This document shows, piece after piece, positions 1 through 7,636 of a stretch of DNA of 64,000 bases. Made by a program: the position numbers and the translations under genes. The notes beneath the pieces are model-generated. The model was not told the DNA's origin. It was given only the letters and a program-made list of their open reading frames with translations, and made no database searches. Numbering within the stretch: position 1 is the first letter of the stretch; each line of letters starts with the position of its first letter. This DNA comes from JBAXTE01 sp964653595 (GTDB lineage: Bacteria; Bacteroidota; Bacteroidia; Bacteroidales; WCHB1-69): positions 39,199 through 103,198 of the forward strand of contig CAZZHH010000003.1 of NCBI GenBank assembly GCA_964653595.1, written 5' to 3'.

Positions 1-410
1 TTTCTATATGTATCTTGAAGTTCACAAAAATCTTTTAACATCGTCGTGCAACAGAAAGGAAGGTGTTTTTGACTTTCGTCTAATATTTTCTTAACTGTTG
101 TTTTGTCAATTAAACCCTTTTCTGCATATAAATCCACTATAGAAATCATTCTGGTAAGCTCACCGATAGGTTCAATATCAACTGGTTTCACTTTATAGTT
201 TCCATATATATCAATTAATGATTTATAGAAACACAGATTAATGTCATCACTTCCATAAAAGAAAAGCAGAAAATACACGACAGTGACATTCAATCGCTCA
301 GCCATACGCCGAAGCGATTCTACTTCATTATTATCCACCAGGACCTGTCGCAGAGTTTCCAGCTGCACTCGCATAGCTTCCCATGTCGTATCTGGTGCGA
401 ATTCACTCAT
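1..410 (-). CDS. Unknown protein, C-terminus outside the window
   Basis: The frame opens at an ATG at 410 and stays open to the window edge, giving at least 136 residues with no stop. It starts MSEFAPDTTWEAM and is mostly helical and charged. A GGGGGAA ribosome site lies 6-12 nt upstream. The ATG overlaps the TGA of the LRR gene 407-1282, which indicates translational coupling. No family was recognised. Confidence 0.75.
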   Translation of the reverse strand, partial: MSEFAPDTTWEAMRVQLETLRQVLVDNNEVESLRRMAERLNVTVVYFLLFFYGSDDINLCFYKSLIDIYGNYKVKPVDIEPIGELTRMISIVDLYAEKGLIDKTTVKKILDESQKHLPFCCTTMLKDFCELQDTYR

Positions 411-1282
411 GACCAATTTCCCCCACGATCCTCTTCGCAAGAATCAGGTTCAACATATTGCATAAGATATTTTGTTAAGTCGACAGTTTCCCCACCTGGT
501 GTTTTCAGGAGAAATTCAAAATCATCACCGCAATCTACAAACGAACCATACCAAAAAGATACTGTTGTTGAATTTAAGATCACCGTTTCAAGTTCTTCAC
601 AATGATCAAATGCACCTTGTTCAACACTGTCTAAGGATTCAGGCAATTCAATTTCACGAATACCGCAATAATAAAAATCCATCACTTTAATGGTTTCAAG
701 AGATTCCGATAACCTGATTTTTCGAATATCGGAATACCAAAACGCGTTGTCGTCAATTTTTTCCACAGTGTCGGGCATTTCAATTTCTTTGGTTTCACAT
801 CCCATGAACGCGCTATACCCGATAACCTCAACTCCGTATGGAATAACATATTTATCCCTCTGGACCCTGGCTGGATAATTTACCAATGTTTTCATATCCT
901 TTGAAAACAAGACTCCATCCACAGAGCAGAAATTCGGATTGTCTTTGTCAACAACTATGGCATTCAAATCACAAAACAGATTGTCTCGCATAAAGGAAAA
1001 TGACAAGCGTTCTACGGAGGCAGGAATATACAGCGTTGCGCCAACAGGATCAAAACTTCCCCCAATAGAAGAACAACCGATATGGGTCACAGGATAAACT
1101 TCCCCATTATCCAGAACAATCTCGCTCAGAACATGAATGTCTTCCATAACGGGAAGTTTATCATGTGTTTCTTTCCCATGGCACCTAACCTCAGCAAGCG
1201 TGGCCGAATTTTCATTAAGCCAATAAGTGGCACAACCGATCTTTACGGTTTTCATCCCATGTTCATTAATAACGATGTCCAT
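407..1282 (-). CDS. BspA-like leucine-rich repeat protein
   Basis: This 291-residue protein carries repeats of the form I-x-LPxSLxxIxxxAFxxCxxL, typical of the LRR_5 (BspA/TpLRR) fold, from about residue 60 to 240. The N-terminal piece, around GCATYWLNENSATLAEV, matches the short beta-rich cap seen in the other LRR proteins here. No signal peptide or anchor is visible, so it is probably cytosolic. The start is set by GAAAGG 7 nt upstream. It is the second of two adjacent LRR genes in the operon running down from the P-box at 2907. Its partner and function are unknown; LRR_5 domains usually bind protein or surface ligands. Confidence 0.88.
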   Translation of the reverse strand: MDIVINEHGMKTVKIGCATYWLNENSATLAEVRCHGKETHDKLPVMEDIHVLSEIVLDNGEVYPVTHIGCSSIGGSFDPVGATLYIPASVERLSFSFMRDNLFCDLNAIVVDKDNPNFCSVDGVLFSKDMKTLVNYPARVQRDKYVIPYGVEVIGYSAFMGCETKEIEMPDTVEKIDDNAFWYSDIRKIRLSESLETIKVMDFYYCGIREIELPESLDSVEQGAFDHCEELETVILNSTTVSFWYGSFVDCGDDFEFLLKTPGGETVDLTKYLMQYVEPDSCEEDRGGNWS

Positions 1283-1312
1283 GTTTTTTCCTTTCGTATT
1301 TTATGCGAATTT

Positions 1313-2134
1313 TTAATAATCAACCAGGAAATTATATAAATCTGTCGCTTCAATAACAACATTCCCATGATTGTCTTTTTTGGTTTGCTCTGGTGACAAA
1401 ACCAATTCGAACTTGGCCTTATTACAGCTGTCAAATGCTGCATCGCCAAAAGCAACATTAGCAGAACGAACGATAACGCGTTCCAATTTTTCACAACGGG
1501 CAAAAGAACGCTCACCAACATGTTCAAGAGCTTTCGACAGATCAACAAATTTCAGTTTACCGCAATCCTCAAACGAATCATCACAGATAACTCTCAATTT
1601 CTCTGGCATAATGATTTCTCTGATCTTGCTGTCTCTAAATGCCTGCTGCTTAATCGTATGCAAAGAATCTGGCAAATGAATATGCTTCAAACGGCTTTTC
1701 ATGAACGCGCTTTCGCTAATAATCTCAACACCGTCAGGAACAGTATATTCTTGTTCCATTCTGCCAATAGGATAAGATAACAAAACTGTTCCATCTTTGG
1801 TAAACAAAACGCCGTCAACAGATTTGAAATGTTTATTATCTGGAGATACATGGATGTTTTCCAGATCGACAAATTTGATAAACGCGTTCCCATTACCTCT
1901 GCTTGCGAAGATCTTCTTAACGGAATCTGGAATCATGATGGATTCAATATCGCAAATCGTATTGTATGATTCAGCACAAAGCCCAGTAACATGAAGATCC
2001 GTTCCGCAATCCAATGTAATCTTGTTTGGGATTTTCAAATCGTCATTCTGTGATGTCAAAATCTCCGCAGTGGCCTCGGCAGACTTCCCAGAGAAATTAT
2101 AAGTGATATTGTCTATGCATACAGTTTGTTCCAT
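1313..2134 (-). CDS. BspA-like leucine-rich repeat protein
   Basis: This is a 273-residue LRR_5 protein with repeats such as IMIPDSVKKI and IHLPDSLHTIKQQAF. It is a close paralogue of the next gene downstream and has the same order of cap, spacer and repeats. The start is supported by AAGGATTAATATC-ATG. The AAGG overlaps the stop region of the upstream membrane gene (TAA at 2139), so the genes are co-transcribed. No secretion signal is seen. Confidence 0.87.
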   Translation of the reverse strand: MEQTVCIDNITYNFSGKSAEATAEILTSQNDDLKIPNKITLDCGTDLHVTGLCAESYNTICDIESIMIPDSVKKIFASRGNGNAFIKFVDLENIHVSPDNKHFKSVDGVLFTKDGTVLLSYPIGRMEQEYTVPDGVEIISESAFMKSRLKHIHLPDSLHTIKQQAFRDSKIREIIMPEKLRVICDDSFEDCGKLKFVDLSKALEHVGERSFARCEKLERVIVRSANVAFGDAAFDSCNKAKFELVLSPEQTKKDNHGNVVIEATDLYNFLVDY

Positions 2135-2138
2135 GATA

Positions 2139-2396
2139 TTAATCCTTATTAGCCCTTAAACCGAAAATAAAGCAGAGTAACCCCATCGGGATTGTAATAA
2201 CAAGTTTCCCAAGGACCCAACCAATACTGGCTACGGCACCCCAGGCCATAATATTACAAAAAGGATGTTCAAACCAGATAAAGGATCTAGCCATATCGAC
2301 GTCCTTCTGGTCCAGCATGACAAGCGTGGTTGTCGTTTCCTGAGCACTGCAAACTGCTGCGGCAGCCAAGATGAATACTAACATAATATATTTCAT
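2139..2396 (-). CDS. Small membrane protein with a signal-peptide-like N-terminus
   Basis: This 85-residue protein begins MKYIMLVFILAAAAVCSAQ, which resembles a cleavable Sec signal with a plausible A-x-A-like site (CSA|Q). A hydrophobic stretch, roughly residues 48-78, could span the membrane once or twice. The ATG overlaps the stop of the upstream 72-residue gene (TAAAATG). It belongs to the operon of small membrane proteins expressed from the P-box at 2907. Confidence 0.78.
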   Translation of the reverse strand: MKYIMLVFILAAAAVCSAQETTTTLVMLDQKDVDMARSFIWFEHPFCNIMAWGAVASIGWVLGKLVITIPMGLLCFIFGLRANKD

Positions 2397-2397
2397 T

Positions 2398-2616
2398 TTA
2401 TTCTTTTTCCTTCATAATTTTTGCAACCGTCATGGCGATGAGTAGTTTACTTTCAGGGTTTTTAACGCGTTCTTCGTCGATCAGTTGCGTTAACAGATCC
2501 AGCGAATAATTTCCGTACGCACTCCAAGCCATCATGCAAATGTCTATAGAATTATCTTTAGACTTTTTAAGAATGGCCTTGACAGCGTTTATTTTACTTG
2601 TATCAAAATCTTCCAT
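2398..2616 (-). CDS. Small unknown protein (72 aa)
   Basis: I place the start at the ATG at 2616 (MEDFDTSKINAV...). A longer upstream extension would overlap a better small membrane ORF in another frame. The protein is soluble and helical, with a lysine/glutamate-rich C-terminus (MTVAKIMKEKE). It lies 2 nt after the stop of the 44-residue membrane protein and is probably translationally coupled to it. No family was recognised. Confidence 0.68.
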   Translation of the reverse strand: MEDFDTSKINAVKAILKKSKDNSIDICMMAWSAYGNYSLDLLTQLIDEERVKNPESKLLIAMTVAKIMKEKE

Positions 2617-2618
2617 GA

Positions 2619-2753
2619 TTATTTCTGTGTCTGTGATTGTGGCGGAGGTGCTGGGACCTGCTGTTTGTTTTCTGGTGTAAGTAAGACTACCAATAAAACA
2701 ATAGCTAAAAAGACAGTCCATGCTGCGAATTTTGCCATATCTCTATCATCCAT
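2619..2753 (-). CDS. Single-pass membrane microprotein (44 aa)
   Basis: A short ORF, MDDRDMAKFAAWTVF..., has one strong hydrophobic helix (FAAWTVFLAIVLLVVLL) and a proline/glutamine-rich tail (PAPPPQSQTQK). The SD AAAGGA lies 8 nt before the ATG at 2753; an alternative ATG at 2759 is only 2 nt from the SD. Its position between two coupled genes supports it as real. Confidence 0.65.
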   Translation of the reverse strand: MDDRDMAKFAAWTVFLAIVLLVVLLTPENKQQVPAPPPQSQTQK

Positions 2754-2767
2754 TATCATATTCCTTT

Positions 2768-2863
2768 CTATAGCTTAACGTTGTTGATTGTTGTAATAAT
2801 AACGCAGATTAATGTGAAAAACGCAAGAAACATCAAACATACCGCCGCGGCCGACTTATCCAT
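2768..2863 (-). CDS. Single-pass membrane microprotein (31 aa)
   Basis: The short ORF MDKSAAAVCLMFLAFF... ends with TAG and consists almost entirely of one transmembrane helix. AAAGGC lies 6 nt before the ATG. It is the first gene after the P-box at 2907-2914. The next gene's SD (AGAAAGGA) begins at its stop codon. Confidence 0.6.
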   Translation of the reverse strand: MDKSAAAVCLMFLAFFTLICVIITTINNVKL

Positions 2864-2906
2864 ATTGTTGCCTTTAGTTTATTTGTGTATACATTAAGCT
2901 ATAAAG

Positions 2907-2914
2907 TTTATTCA
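2907..2914 (-). promoter_or_regulatory. P-box promoter overlapping the glycosyltransferase stop codon
   Basis: TGAATAAA is followed 13 nt later by TGTATAC (TGTA at 2893-2890). The TAA inside TGAATAAA is also the stop codon of the upstream glycosyltransferase. It should drive the operon from the 31-residue gene through the two LRR genes. Confidence 0.7.
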
Positions 2915-3732
2915 TAACTCTTTATTTTTTTACATAAACCGTTTTTGAATAAAATGTATCCATTTTGCGCAACCTGTCGCCACTTGTCATTTTCAAGTAA
3001 CTCTGCAATAGTTTGGCAAAATATGCCAGGGGTTGATTCTACAATGGCTCTCGAGAAGTAATTGACCTGTGACGTTTCGCTCACTACGCATTTCTTATTG
3101 CCAAGCAAAAAACCTATTCGTTCTTGCTCTTGTCTTGCGTATGGCGTAAAGGCGTGGATATTAAGAATAATCTTACTGTTTTCTATAAACCTATGTGCTT
3201 GTTTAATAGATGTACCCATCACAGCGACAATATTAAACATATTATACATTTGCATTTGTATGTTTGATATAAGGACTGCTCTTCTTTCATTGAGATACCC
3301 ATAGAATAAAACATCAATTTCTGGATTATCAACATTGTTTAAAGTTTCAATGTGTGAAAAATATTCAAAAGGATACACCTCAACATTTTCTATACCATAA
3401 TAGAGTTTCAAATAGGCGGCATTCATATGATCGTGGCACCAAACTCTATCAGCCATCTTAATACCCTTACACATATAATCAACATTCATCCACTTATTAG
3501 AGTCGGACAATTGTTCCCAAGTATACGCAATAATTTCTTTTTCAGGATATTTTTCACGCAGTTCCGTAATGGACTTTTGGAAATTACCAGACACCAAAAT
3601 AATAGAGTTTGAATATTCTTTTTTATCAAACTTGTATTTTATAAAGTTAATGACGTTATGAAAATACGGATTTGAAACCACTGCGAGGATAATATGTTTA
3701 CATTGCTCAATATTTAAATTTGTCAAAGACAT
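2908..3732 (-). CDS. Putative glycosyltransferase (GT4/GT-B-like)
   Basis: This 274-residue protein resembles the C-terminal nucleotide-sugar-binding half of GT-B enzymes. It has DVLFYGYLNERR near residue 139, then SKIILNIHAF and QERIGFLLGNKKCVVSE. The spacing of the last glutamate/serine motif is like that in DUF3880 or CgeB-type glycosyltransferases. It would transfer a sugar from a nucleotide donor; the acceptor is unknown, with DNA bases, surface glycan and protein all possible. GGA lies just before the ATG. It follows a cysteine-rich small gene in the same operon. Assignment is by fold-level motifs only. Confidence 0.6.
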   Translation of the reverse strand: MSLTNLNIEQCKHIILAVVSNPYFHNVINFIKYKFDKKEYSNSIILVSGNFQKSITELREKYPEKEIIAYTWEQLSDSNKWMNVDYMCKGIKMADRVWCHDHMNAAYLKLYYGIENVEVYPFEYFSHIETLNNVDNPEIDVLFYGYLNERRAVLISNIQMQMYNMFNIVAVMGTSIKQAHRFIENSKIILNIHAFTPYARQEQERIGFLLGNKKCVVSETSQVNYFSRAIVESTPGIFCQTIAELLENDKWRQVAQNGYILFKNGLCKKIKSYE

Positions 3733-3738
3733 ATTCCG

Positions 3739-3909
3739 TTATTTTTCTCCCCAAAAGAAACCACACCAACATCCCCTGTGACAATATCTTTGTTCACATA
3801 ACAATTCCAATGCAGTGTCCTGTTGATCTTCGATCGGTGTATCAACGCAGTATATTTTTACCTTTGCAGTGCATTCAAAGCATGGTTCGTCCAGTTCAAG
3901 CATAAACAT
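3739..3909 (-). CDS. Cysteine-rich small protein (56 aa)
   Basis: MFMLELDEPCFECTAKV... contains seven cysteines, including CFEC and CHRGCWC. Cysteine pairs suggest metal binding or disulfides. The start at 3909 overlaps the TGA of the upstream 44-residue gene (3896), so translation is probably coupled. An in-frame ATG two codons later is also possible. No family was recognised. Confidence 0.6.
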   Translation of the reverse strand: MFMLELDEPCFECTAKVKIYCVDTPIEDQQDTALELLCEQRYCHRGCWCGFFWGEK

Positions 3910-4030
3910 AATCCGTATCAACCTTATAAACATAGATTGTGGATTGTTTAGCAACGTCTTTGTATTCCATCAATTCGGAAATAGGAGATGCATATAGGAT
4001 AAAAGTTTCTACATTTTTATTTTTGTTCAT
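3896..4030 (-). CDS. Small unknown protein (44 aa)
   Basis: The ORF MNKNKNVETFILYASPISEL... begins inside the last codons of the membrane gene 4017-4541 and ends inside the start of the next gene. These are typical ATGA-style overlaps in one operon. TGGAAAA precedes the ATG. It may form a small beta-alpha fold; no family was recognised. Confidence 0.55.
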   Translation of the reverse strand: MNKNKNVETFILYASPISELMEYKDVAKQSTIYVYKVDTDYVYA

Positions 4031-4541
4031 TTTTCCACTTTTTAAATTCATCTTCAAGTTCGTCAGTGTTACCGTTTGTAAAGTTTTCAGTAAACACATC
4101 AAACCCGTGTGTGTCTGGTTTCTTTTCTTCGAAAAGGCTTTGCATGGGATGGATAGGCATCTTGACGGGTTTCGTTTTGGGTTTTTCCACAACGGAGGCA
4201 GGTGTTTCCTCAACATCCTCTGGAATACTCCATTTAATAACGAGGTAAAGTACACATACGATATTCGCTGTAACTAACGGATACATGGCTTTTTCCTGTC
4301 CAAGTGAAGCGCAAATCATGTTGATGAATGATCCCAACAGTATGCCGAACGAAACGACTGTAAAACGGCGAGGAATAATATTGATGTTAAACACAGGGAT
4401 GGCAATGAACGCAACAATCACAAGGAAATCCATCCAAAACATTACATCACAATCTTCTTCACCGACAAAGAGATAACAAACAGCAGCATTGATAAGAAAA
4501 CACAACACAATGCCGAGCATAAACGCTGGTCGATTTCTCAT
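4017..4541 (-). CDS. Multi-pass membrane protein with cytosolic tail
   Basis: This 174-residue protein has about four hydrophobic helices in residues 5-110 (MLGIVLCFLINAAVCYLF, DFLVIVAFIAIPVF, FGILLGSFINMICASL, ANIVCVLYLVI). A hydrophilic tail of about 60 residues follows, rich in K and E. AAAGG lies 8 nt before the ATG. A P-box inside the preceding gene's start region could express it separately. Confidence 0.8.
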   Translation of the reverse strand: MRNRPAFMLGIVLCFLINAAVCYLFVGEEDCDVMFWMDFLVIVAFIAIPVFNINIIPRRFTVVSFGILLGSFINMICASLGQEKAMYPLVTANIVCVLYLVIKWSIPEDVEETPASVVEKPKTKPVKMPIHPMQSLFEEKKPDTHGFDVFTENFTNGNTDELEDEFKKWKNEQK

Positions 4542-4556
4542 TACTATAACCTTTCT

Positions 4557-4697
4557 TTAATAAGTGTGTTTGAGTAAAAGCATAATTCCAGATACGGGTG
4601 CCCAAAGCAAGATAACAAATAATACATATATCAAGACCCTGAAGAACCAACTTACCTGTCTTTCTCCATTATACAACTCATCGTCGTTTTTATTCAT
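4557..4697 (-). CDS. Single-pass membrane microprotein (46 aa)
   Basis: MNKNDDELYNGERQVSWFF... has a charged N-terminus followed by one or two helices (RVLIYVLFVILLWAPVSGIMLLL). AGAAAGG lies 9 nt upstream. The first eleven codons also form a perfect P-box, so protein and promoter share the same DNA. Confidence 0.68.
   Translation of the reverse strand: MNKNDDELYNGERQVSWFFRVLIYVLFVILLWAPVSGIMLLLKHTY
4689..4696 (-). promoter_or_regulatory. P-box embedded in a coding start
   Basis: TGAATAAA begins at the second base of the ATG of the 46-residue gene. TGTATAAT follows after exactly 13 nt (TGTA at 4675-4672). It could start a transcript for 4017-4541 and the genes after it. Confidence 0.5.
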
Positions 4698-4720
4698 AAT
4701 TTTTTACCTTTCTGTTGAAA

Positions 4721-4870
4721 CTAAAAACAAATCAGGAAGATCAGTAGGCACCATATGCACCATAACACCGCAGTTAGTGCGAAAAATTCCCACTTGGTAA
4801 TATATTCAAACTTGCGTTGAAACAATGTAATAAAAATATGCATACCGACTATTATAATGATTGGCGGCAT
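4721..4870 (-). CDS. Two-helix membrane microprotein (49 aa), start uncertain
   Basis: The ORF MPPIIIIVGMHIFI... ends CLLIFLICF and TAG and holds two hydrophobic helices. The best ribosome site (GGAAAGGTT) is 2 nt before an in-frame ATG at 4891, but that frame reads ATG-GAA-TGA. The usable start is therefore the ATG at 4870, which has only a weak site. This could be a short upstream ORF, a decayed start or readthrough. Confidence 0.45.
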   Translation of the reverse strand: MPPIIIIVGMHIFITLFQRKFEYITKWEFFALTAVLWCIWCLLIFLICF

Positions 4871-4933
4871 CGCTTCAAAGAGTCATTCCATAACCTTTCC
4901 TTTCTATGTTGTTTACTACAATCGGGAAAAGAA

Positions 4934-4941
4934 TTTATTCA
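4934..4941 (-). promoter_or_regulatory. P-box for the 2.9-4.9 kb operon
   Basis: TGAATAAA, 13 nt, then TGTAGTA (TGTA at 4920-4917). It lies directly after the terminator at 4944-4973. Confidence 0.7.
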
Positions 4942-4943
4942 CA

Positions 4944-4973
4944 CAAAAAAAGCAAACGGATAAACCGTTTGCT
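4944..4973 (-). terminator. Intrinsic terminator after 4999-5649
   Basis: Stem AGCAAACGG/CCGTTTGCT with a five-base loop, followed on the minus strand by a run of T. Confidence 0.8.
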
Positions 4974-4998
4974 GAAAAAATTCCCATGTATAAACGGA

Positions 4999-5649
4999 TT
5001 ACTCGAATTCGACTTTCTTTTCTACCTTTTCCCATCTGCATCCGTAATCGAATTTATTGTTCGCCCCGTATCGACAGTAGAAAAAGACACACTTCTCGCC
5101 AAAGTGACAATAGCTCCCAATTTCACAATCTTTATTGAATACACATTGTTGGCCAACAACTGCACCATTTCCAATCGTGCACCCTATGCCAAATGTACAT
5201 TTGGCACCGCAGTTGAGCGTTAAACCAATTTCACACTCTTCTTTGAAAGCACATTCGTCACCGACATGGCATCCTTTCCCGAGTTTACATTTGTCTCCAA
5301 ACACGCATTGATAAGCAAAAATGCAACCAGGTTCAAACACACATTTCTTGTCGAACAATCCATACGGGCCAAAAACGCAACCTTTTCCAAAGTAACAACC
5401 TTCACCGAAAAAACATTTTGATCCGAATTTTGTCTCCTCTGGAAAAACACCGAGCGAACCGAAAGAACATCTCGGTCCGAATCTCGTGTTTGTTCCAAAG
5501 TGTGTACCCGCTTGAAATATTGACCCGCTGGCAAAACTCAGATCGGACGGCATATTTAAAATACTTTTATAATCACCTTGTGGACATTGTTTCAACCCGT
5601 CAGAACCGACAGGAAATTCTTCTAAGTCATCTAAACTGTAAGTGTTCAT
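4999..5649 (-). CDS. CxFG repeat (solenoid-like) protein
   Basis: From about residue 45 to 200 this 216-residue protein is built of degenerate 5-6 residue repeats such as FGxxCxFGxGCxFG. There are more than twenty repeats, with cysteine and phenylalanine in fixed positions. The pattern resembles hexapeptide or pentapeptide beta-helix solenoids but is not a canonical match to either. The N-terminus is acidic and the last 12 residues are charged. It overlaps the stop of the 457-residue gene upstream (TAATG). A second member is at 40311-40958. Function is unknown. Confidence 0.8.
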   Translation of the reverse strand: MNTYSLDDLEEFPVGSDGLKQCPQGDYKSILNMPSDLSFASGSIFQAGTHFGTNTRFGPRCSFGSLGVFPEETKFGSKCFFGEGCYFGKGCVFGPYGLFDKKCVFEPGCIFAYQCVFGDKCKLGKGCHVGDECAFKEECEIGLTLNCGAKCTFGIGCTIGNGAVVGQQCVFNKDCEIGSYCHFGEKCVFFYCRYGANNKFDYGCRWEKVEKKVEFE

Positions 5650-7022
5650 TATTCATCTCCTACATTTATATACATCTTATTCGCCGTTCTTTCAGCACAT
5701 AAATCTGCCATCCCGAACACCTTGATGAATTTTATATACTCTTCTTTCGGCGACCCGCACAGTGTGACATACAGATCTTCCTTGTTCAGAATTGTCATCC
5801 CGCTACGGACATGTTTCTTGTATTCTTTCTTTTCGGAGGGAGTACATCTCTTGTAGAGTTTAATCATTTCAAACGGTAGCATCTGTTCTTCGGAAAGATC
5901 CAACTCTTTAAGCGTCTTCAAATAATCCCACCCAATGAATCTTAACAGCGCGGATTTACGAATGCGGCTTTTGCCGTAAGCGTTGACGAACTTCTTGAAC
6001 TCGCACTGCGTGCGAAGAGTTTCGGAGAACCATAAACAATCGGATTCGTCATAAGAAACATACTTCTGCATCAGCTGAAAATTTTCTGTTGTCCCGAGCA
6101 TTTCATAAAAACCAAATGTATGGTTTCTCATATAAGATAAAACATCTGTGCGGATCGGTTCCATTTCTTTTTCCCTAAGAAACCTCGTCATGAATGCATG
6201 ATCCATTACACCGACATCCCTAAGAATATCTTCATCGCTCTTGAACTTGAGTTTACCGTATCTGCGAATAAGGGATTTTTTAAACAACTCGTAGGTACTG
6301 TGCGGTTCAAGAAACTTATATGCAAACAAGTCATTTTGAAAGTAAACCATCAACTCGTCAATGCTTGTGTTGCGATCATCGTGATATCCGATACCGCTAA
6401 TTTTTTCAAATCCGTATTGACCATAGACAAACTTAATCAACCTGTAAAGGTCATGGTAGTATGTACTTTCTACCTTGCTGTTCATAACACCCTTGAACTG
6501 CGAGATTACTTTTTCCTGTCTGTCAAGCGAAGCTGTTACGTAACACTTCCAATAATCGACACCATTAATATTAATAATATCTCTCAGCGACAACAGATCA
6601 TATCCCAACTGCTCACCACAATGGTTGAGCGACTTGGCATCCACGGCGGATCGCTGGACCTTTTGGCCGTGGCAATAATACCACTTTCTTCCATCGTATC
6701 CGTCACAGATAAATTCATCTTTTTCATCGTTTGCCCCCACAGCAACCAGTCTGTCTTTTTCGATGTGCCTCTGTGTAACATGACCATATTGATTAGACGC
6801 GTCAAGTAATGGGTTTTTCTTATTTTTAAATTCGTGCCATTGAAGTTTCGGCCCGTAATAAGACTTTACAAAGTTCTCTGTTTTGTCCAGCAGCATTAGC
6901 AGCTCGTGCGAATCTTTGCAAGGATACTGTTCCACACTTTTGTGGATACAAGACAAAACATCGTTGCGGCATTCCCAGTCTTTGACATGCTGGTTTAATC
7001 TGTTAAGGGTTTTATCGACCAT
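5649..7022 (-). CDS. Large unknown protein (457 aa)
   Basis: A long, clearly coding frame with a good ribosome site (AAGGAAATTTTTT-ATG). Predicted soluble and mainly helical, with aromatic and charged patches (DGYDGRKWYYCHG, DDRNTSIDELMVYFQNDLF). No catalytic motif or family was recognised. It follows the HTH gene and is co-transcribed with the CxFG repeat gene. A plus-strand frame across it is a shadow. Confidence 0.88.
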   Translation of the reverse strand: MVDKTLNRLNQHVKDWECRNDVLSCIHKSVEQYPCKDSHELLMLLDKTENFVKSYYGPKLQWHEFKNKKNPLLDASNQYGHVTQRHIEKDRLVAVGANDEKDEFICDGYDGRKWYYCHGQKVQRSAVDAKSLNHCGEQLGYDLLSLRDIININGVDYWKCYVTASLDRQEKVISQFKGVMNSKVESTYYHDLYRLIKFVYGQYGFEKISGIGYHDDRNTSIDELMVYFQNDLFAYKFLEPHSTYELFKKSLIRRYGKLKFKSDEDILRDVGVMDHAFMTRFLREKEMEPIRTDVLSYMRNHTFGFYEMLGTTENFQLMQKYVSYDESDCLWFSETLRTQCEFKKFVNAYGKSRIRKSALLRFIGWDYLKTLKELDLSEEQMLPFEMIKLYKRCTPSEKKEYKKHVRSGMTILNKEDLYVTLCGSPKEEYIKFIKVFGMADLCAERTANKMYINVGDE

Positions 7023-7031
7023 AAAAAATTT

Positions 7032-7056
7032 CCTTATCTGTGTAACGCACCTGGTG
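7032..7056. promoter_or_regulatory. Palindrome between the HTH gene and the 457-aa gene
   Basis: GCACCTGGTGC is a near-perfect palindrome in the 38 nt gap just after the helix-turn-helix gene. It could be an operator for that protein. It carries no P-box, so any control would act inside the operon. Confidence 0.3.
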
Positions 7057-7060
7057 CGAA

Positions 7061-7408
7061 TTATTTCTTATACTCAGCGTAGTTAGCTTCGAGCAACCGT
7101 TTGGCATTGTCGTAGTTTTCGATCTTCAACGGCACCATGAAATCTTCCACCTTCCACTTAGAACCAGCAAGTTCTTTCTTCGGCGATACAGCTACTTTAT
7201 TGTGAGTACGGATGTGTGGGATAGACTTACCCAGTAGCCACAGGTTGACTGCGCCAGATGTCAGACCAAAATGATCGGCAAGCCCTTTGGTTGAGATACC
7301 TTTTACGACCATGTAAATTTTCATTGCGGTTAGTTTTTCCATCTCCGCAAGTTTAATACACATGTCGATGACATTTGTTTCATGAGTGTTTACTTCTAAG
7401 TTTTCCAT
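7061..7408 (-). CDS. Small helix-turn-helix DNA-binding protein
   Basis: This 115-residue protein has an HTH-like segment at about residues 37-62 (GISTKGLADHFGLTSGAVNL), similar to Xre/Cro-type motifs where TKGLADHFG is helix 2 and SGAVNLW helix 3. The second of two ATGs is chosen because it sits 9 nt from AAAGG. It is the only clear DNA-binding regulator in the window, so it is a candidate regulator of these promoters. That role is inferred. Confidence 0.65.
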   Translation of the reverse strand: MENLEVNTHETNVIDMCIKLAEMEKLTAMKIYMVVKGISTKGLADHFGLTSGAVNLWLLGKSIPHIRTHNKVAVSPKKELAGSKWKVEDFMVPLKIENYDNAKRLLEANYAEYKK

Positions 7409-7430
7409 TTTCATTTTCCTTTCTAATGAC

Positions 7431-7565
7431 TTAGTTTGTAATCGGCATTACTGTTTGTGTCGTCGTATATGACGGCGATGTTTTGGTGTGACAAAATACA
7501 TACGCAACAAATGCGATTAGTAGAATTGTACCCACTGTTGTTGCGATGGTTTGAATTACGTTCAT
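7431..7565 (-). CDS. Single-pass membrane microprotein (44 aa)
   Basis: MNVIQTIATTVGTILLIAF... has one strong transmembrane helix in residues 8-25 and a threonine-rich tail. AAGGAC lies before the ATG. A longer frame overlapping it has no such signal and is probably a shadow. It belongs to the membrane-protein operon 7.4-9.1 kb. Confidence 0.62.
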   Translation of the reverse strand: MNVIQTIATTVGTILLIAFVAYVFCHTKTSPSYTTTQTVMPITN

Positions 7566-7636
7566 TGTTTGTTTGTCCTTGCATTTTGTGCGACTTGTTC
7601 TTGATTATGCAATCTTGTACACTCTTCCCTTTGTTC

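Noticed and set aside
3896..4255. 119-codon frame across 3896-4255
   Set aside because: Its first 75 codons are antiparallel or shifted over the membrane gene 4017-4541; only the last 44 codons from 4030 are credible.
6198..6809. Plus-strand frame of 203 codons
   Set aside because: Antisense to the 457-residue gene 5649-7022, without promoter or ribosome site.
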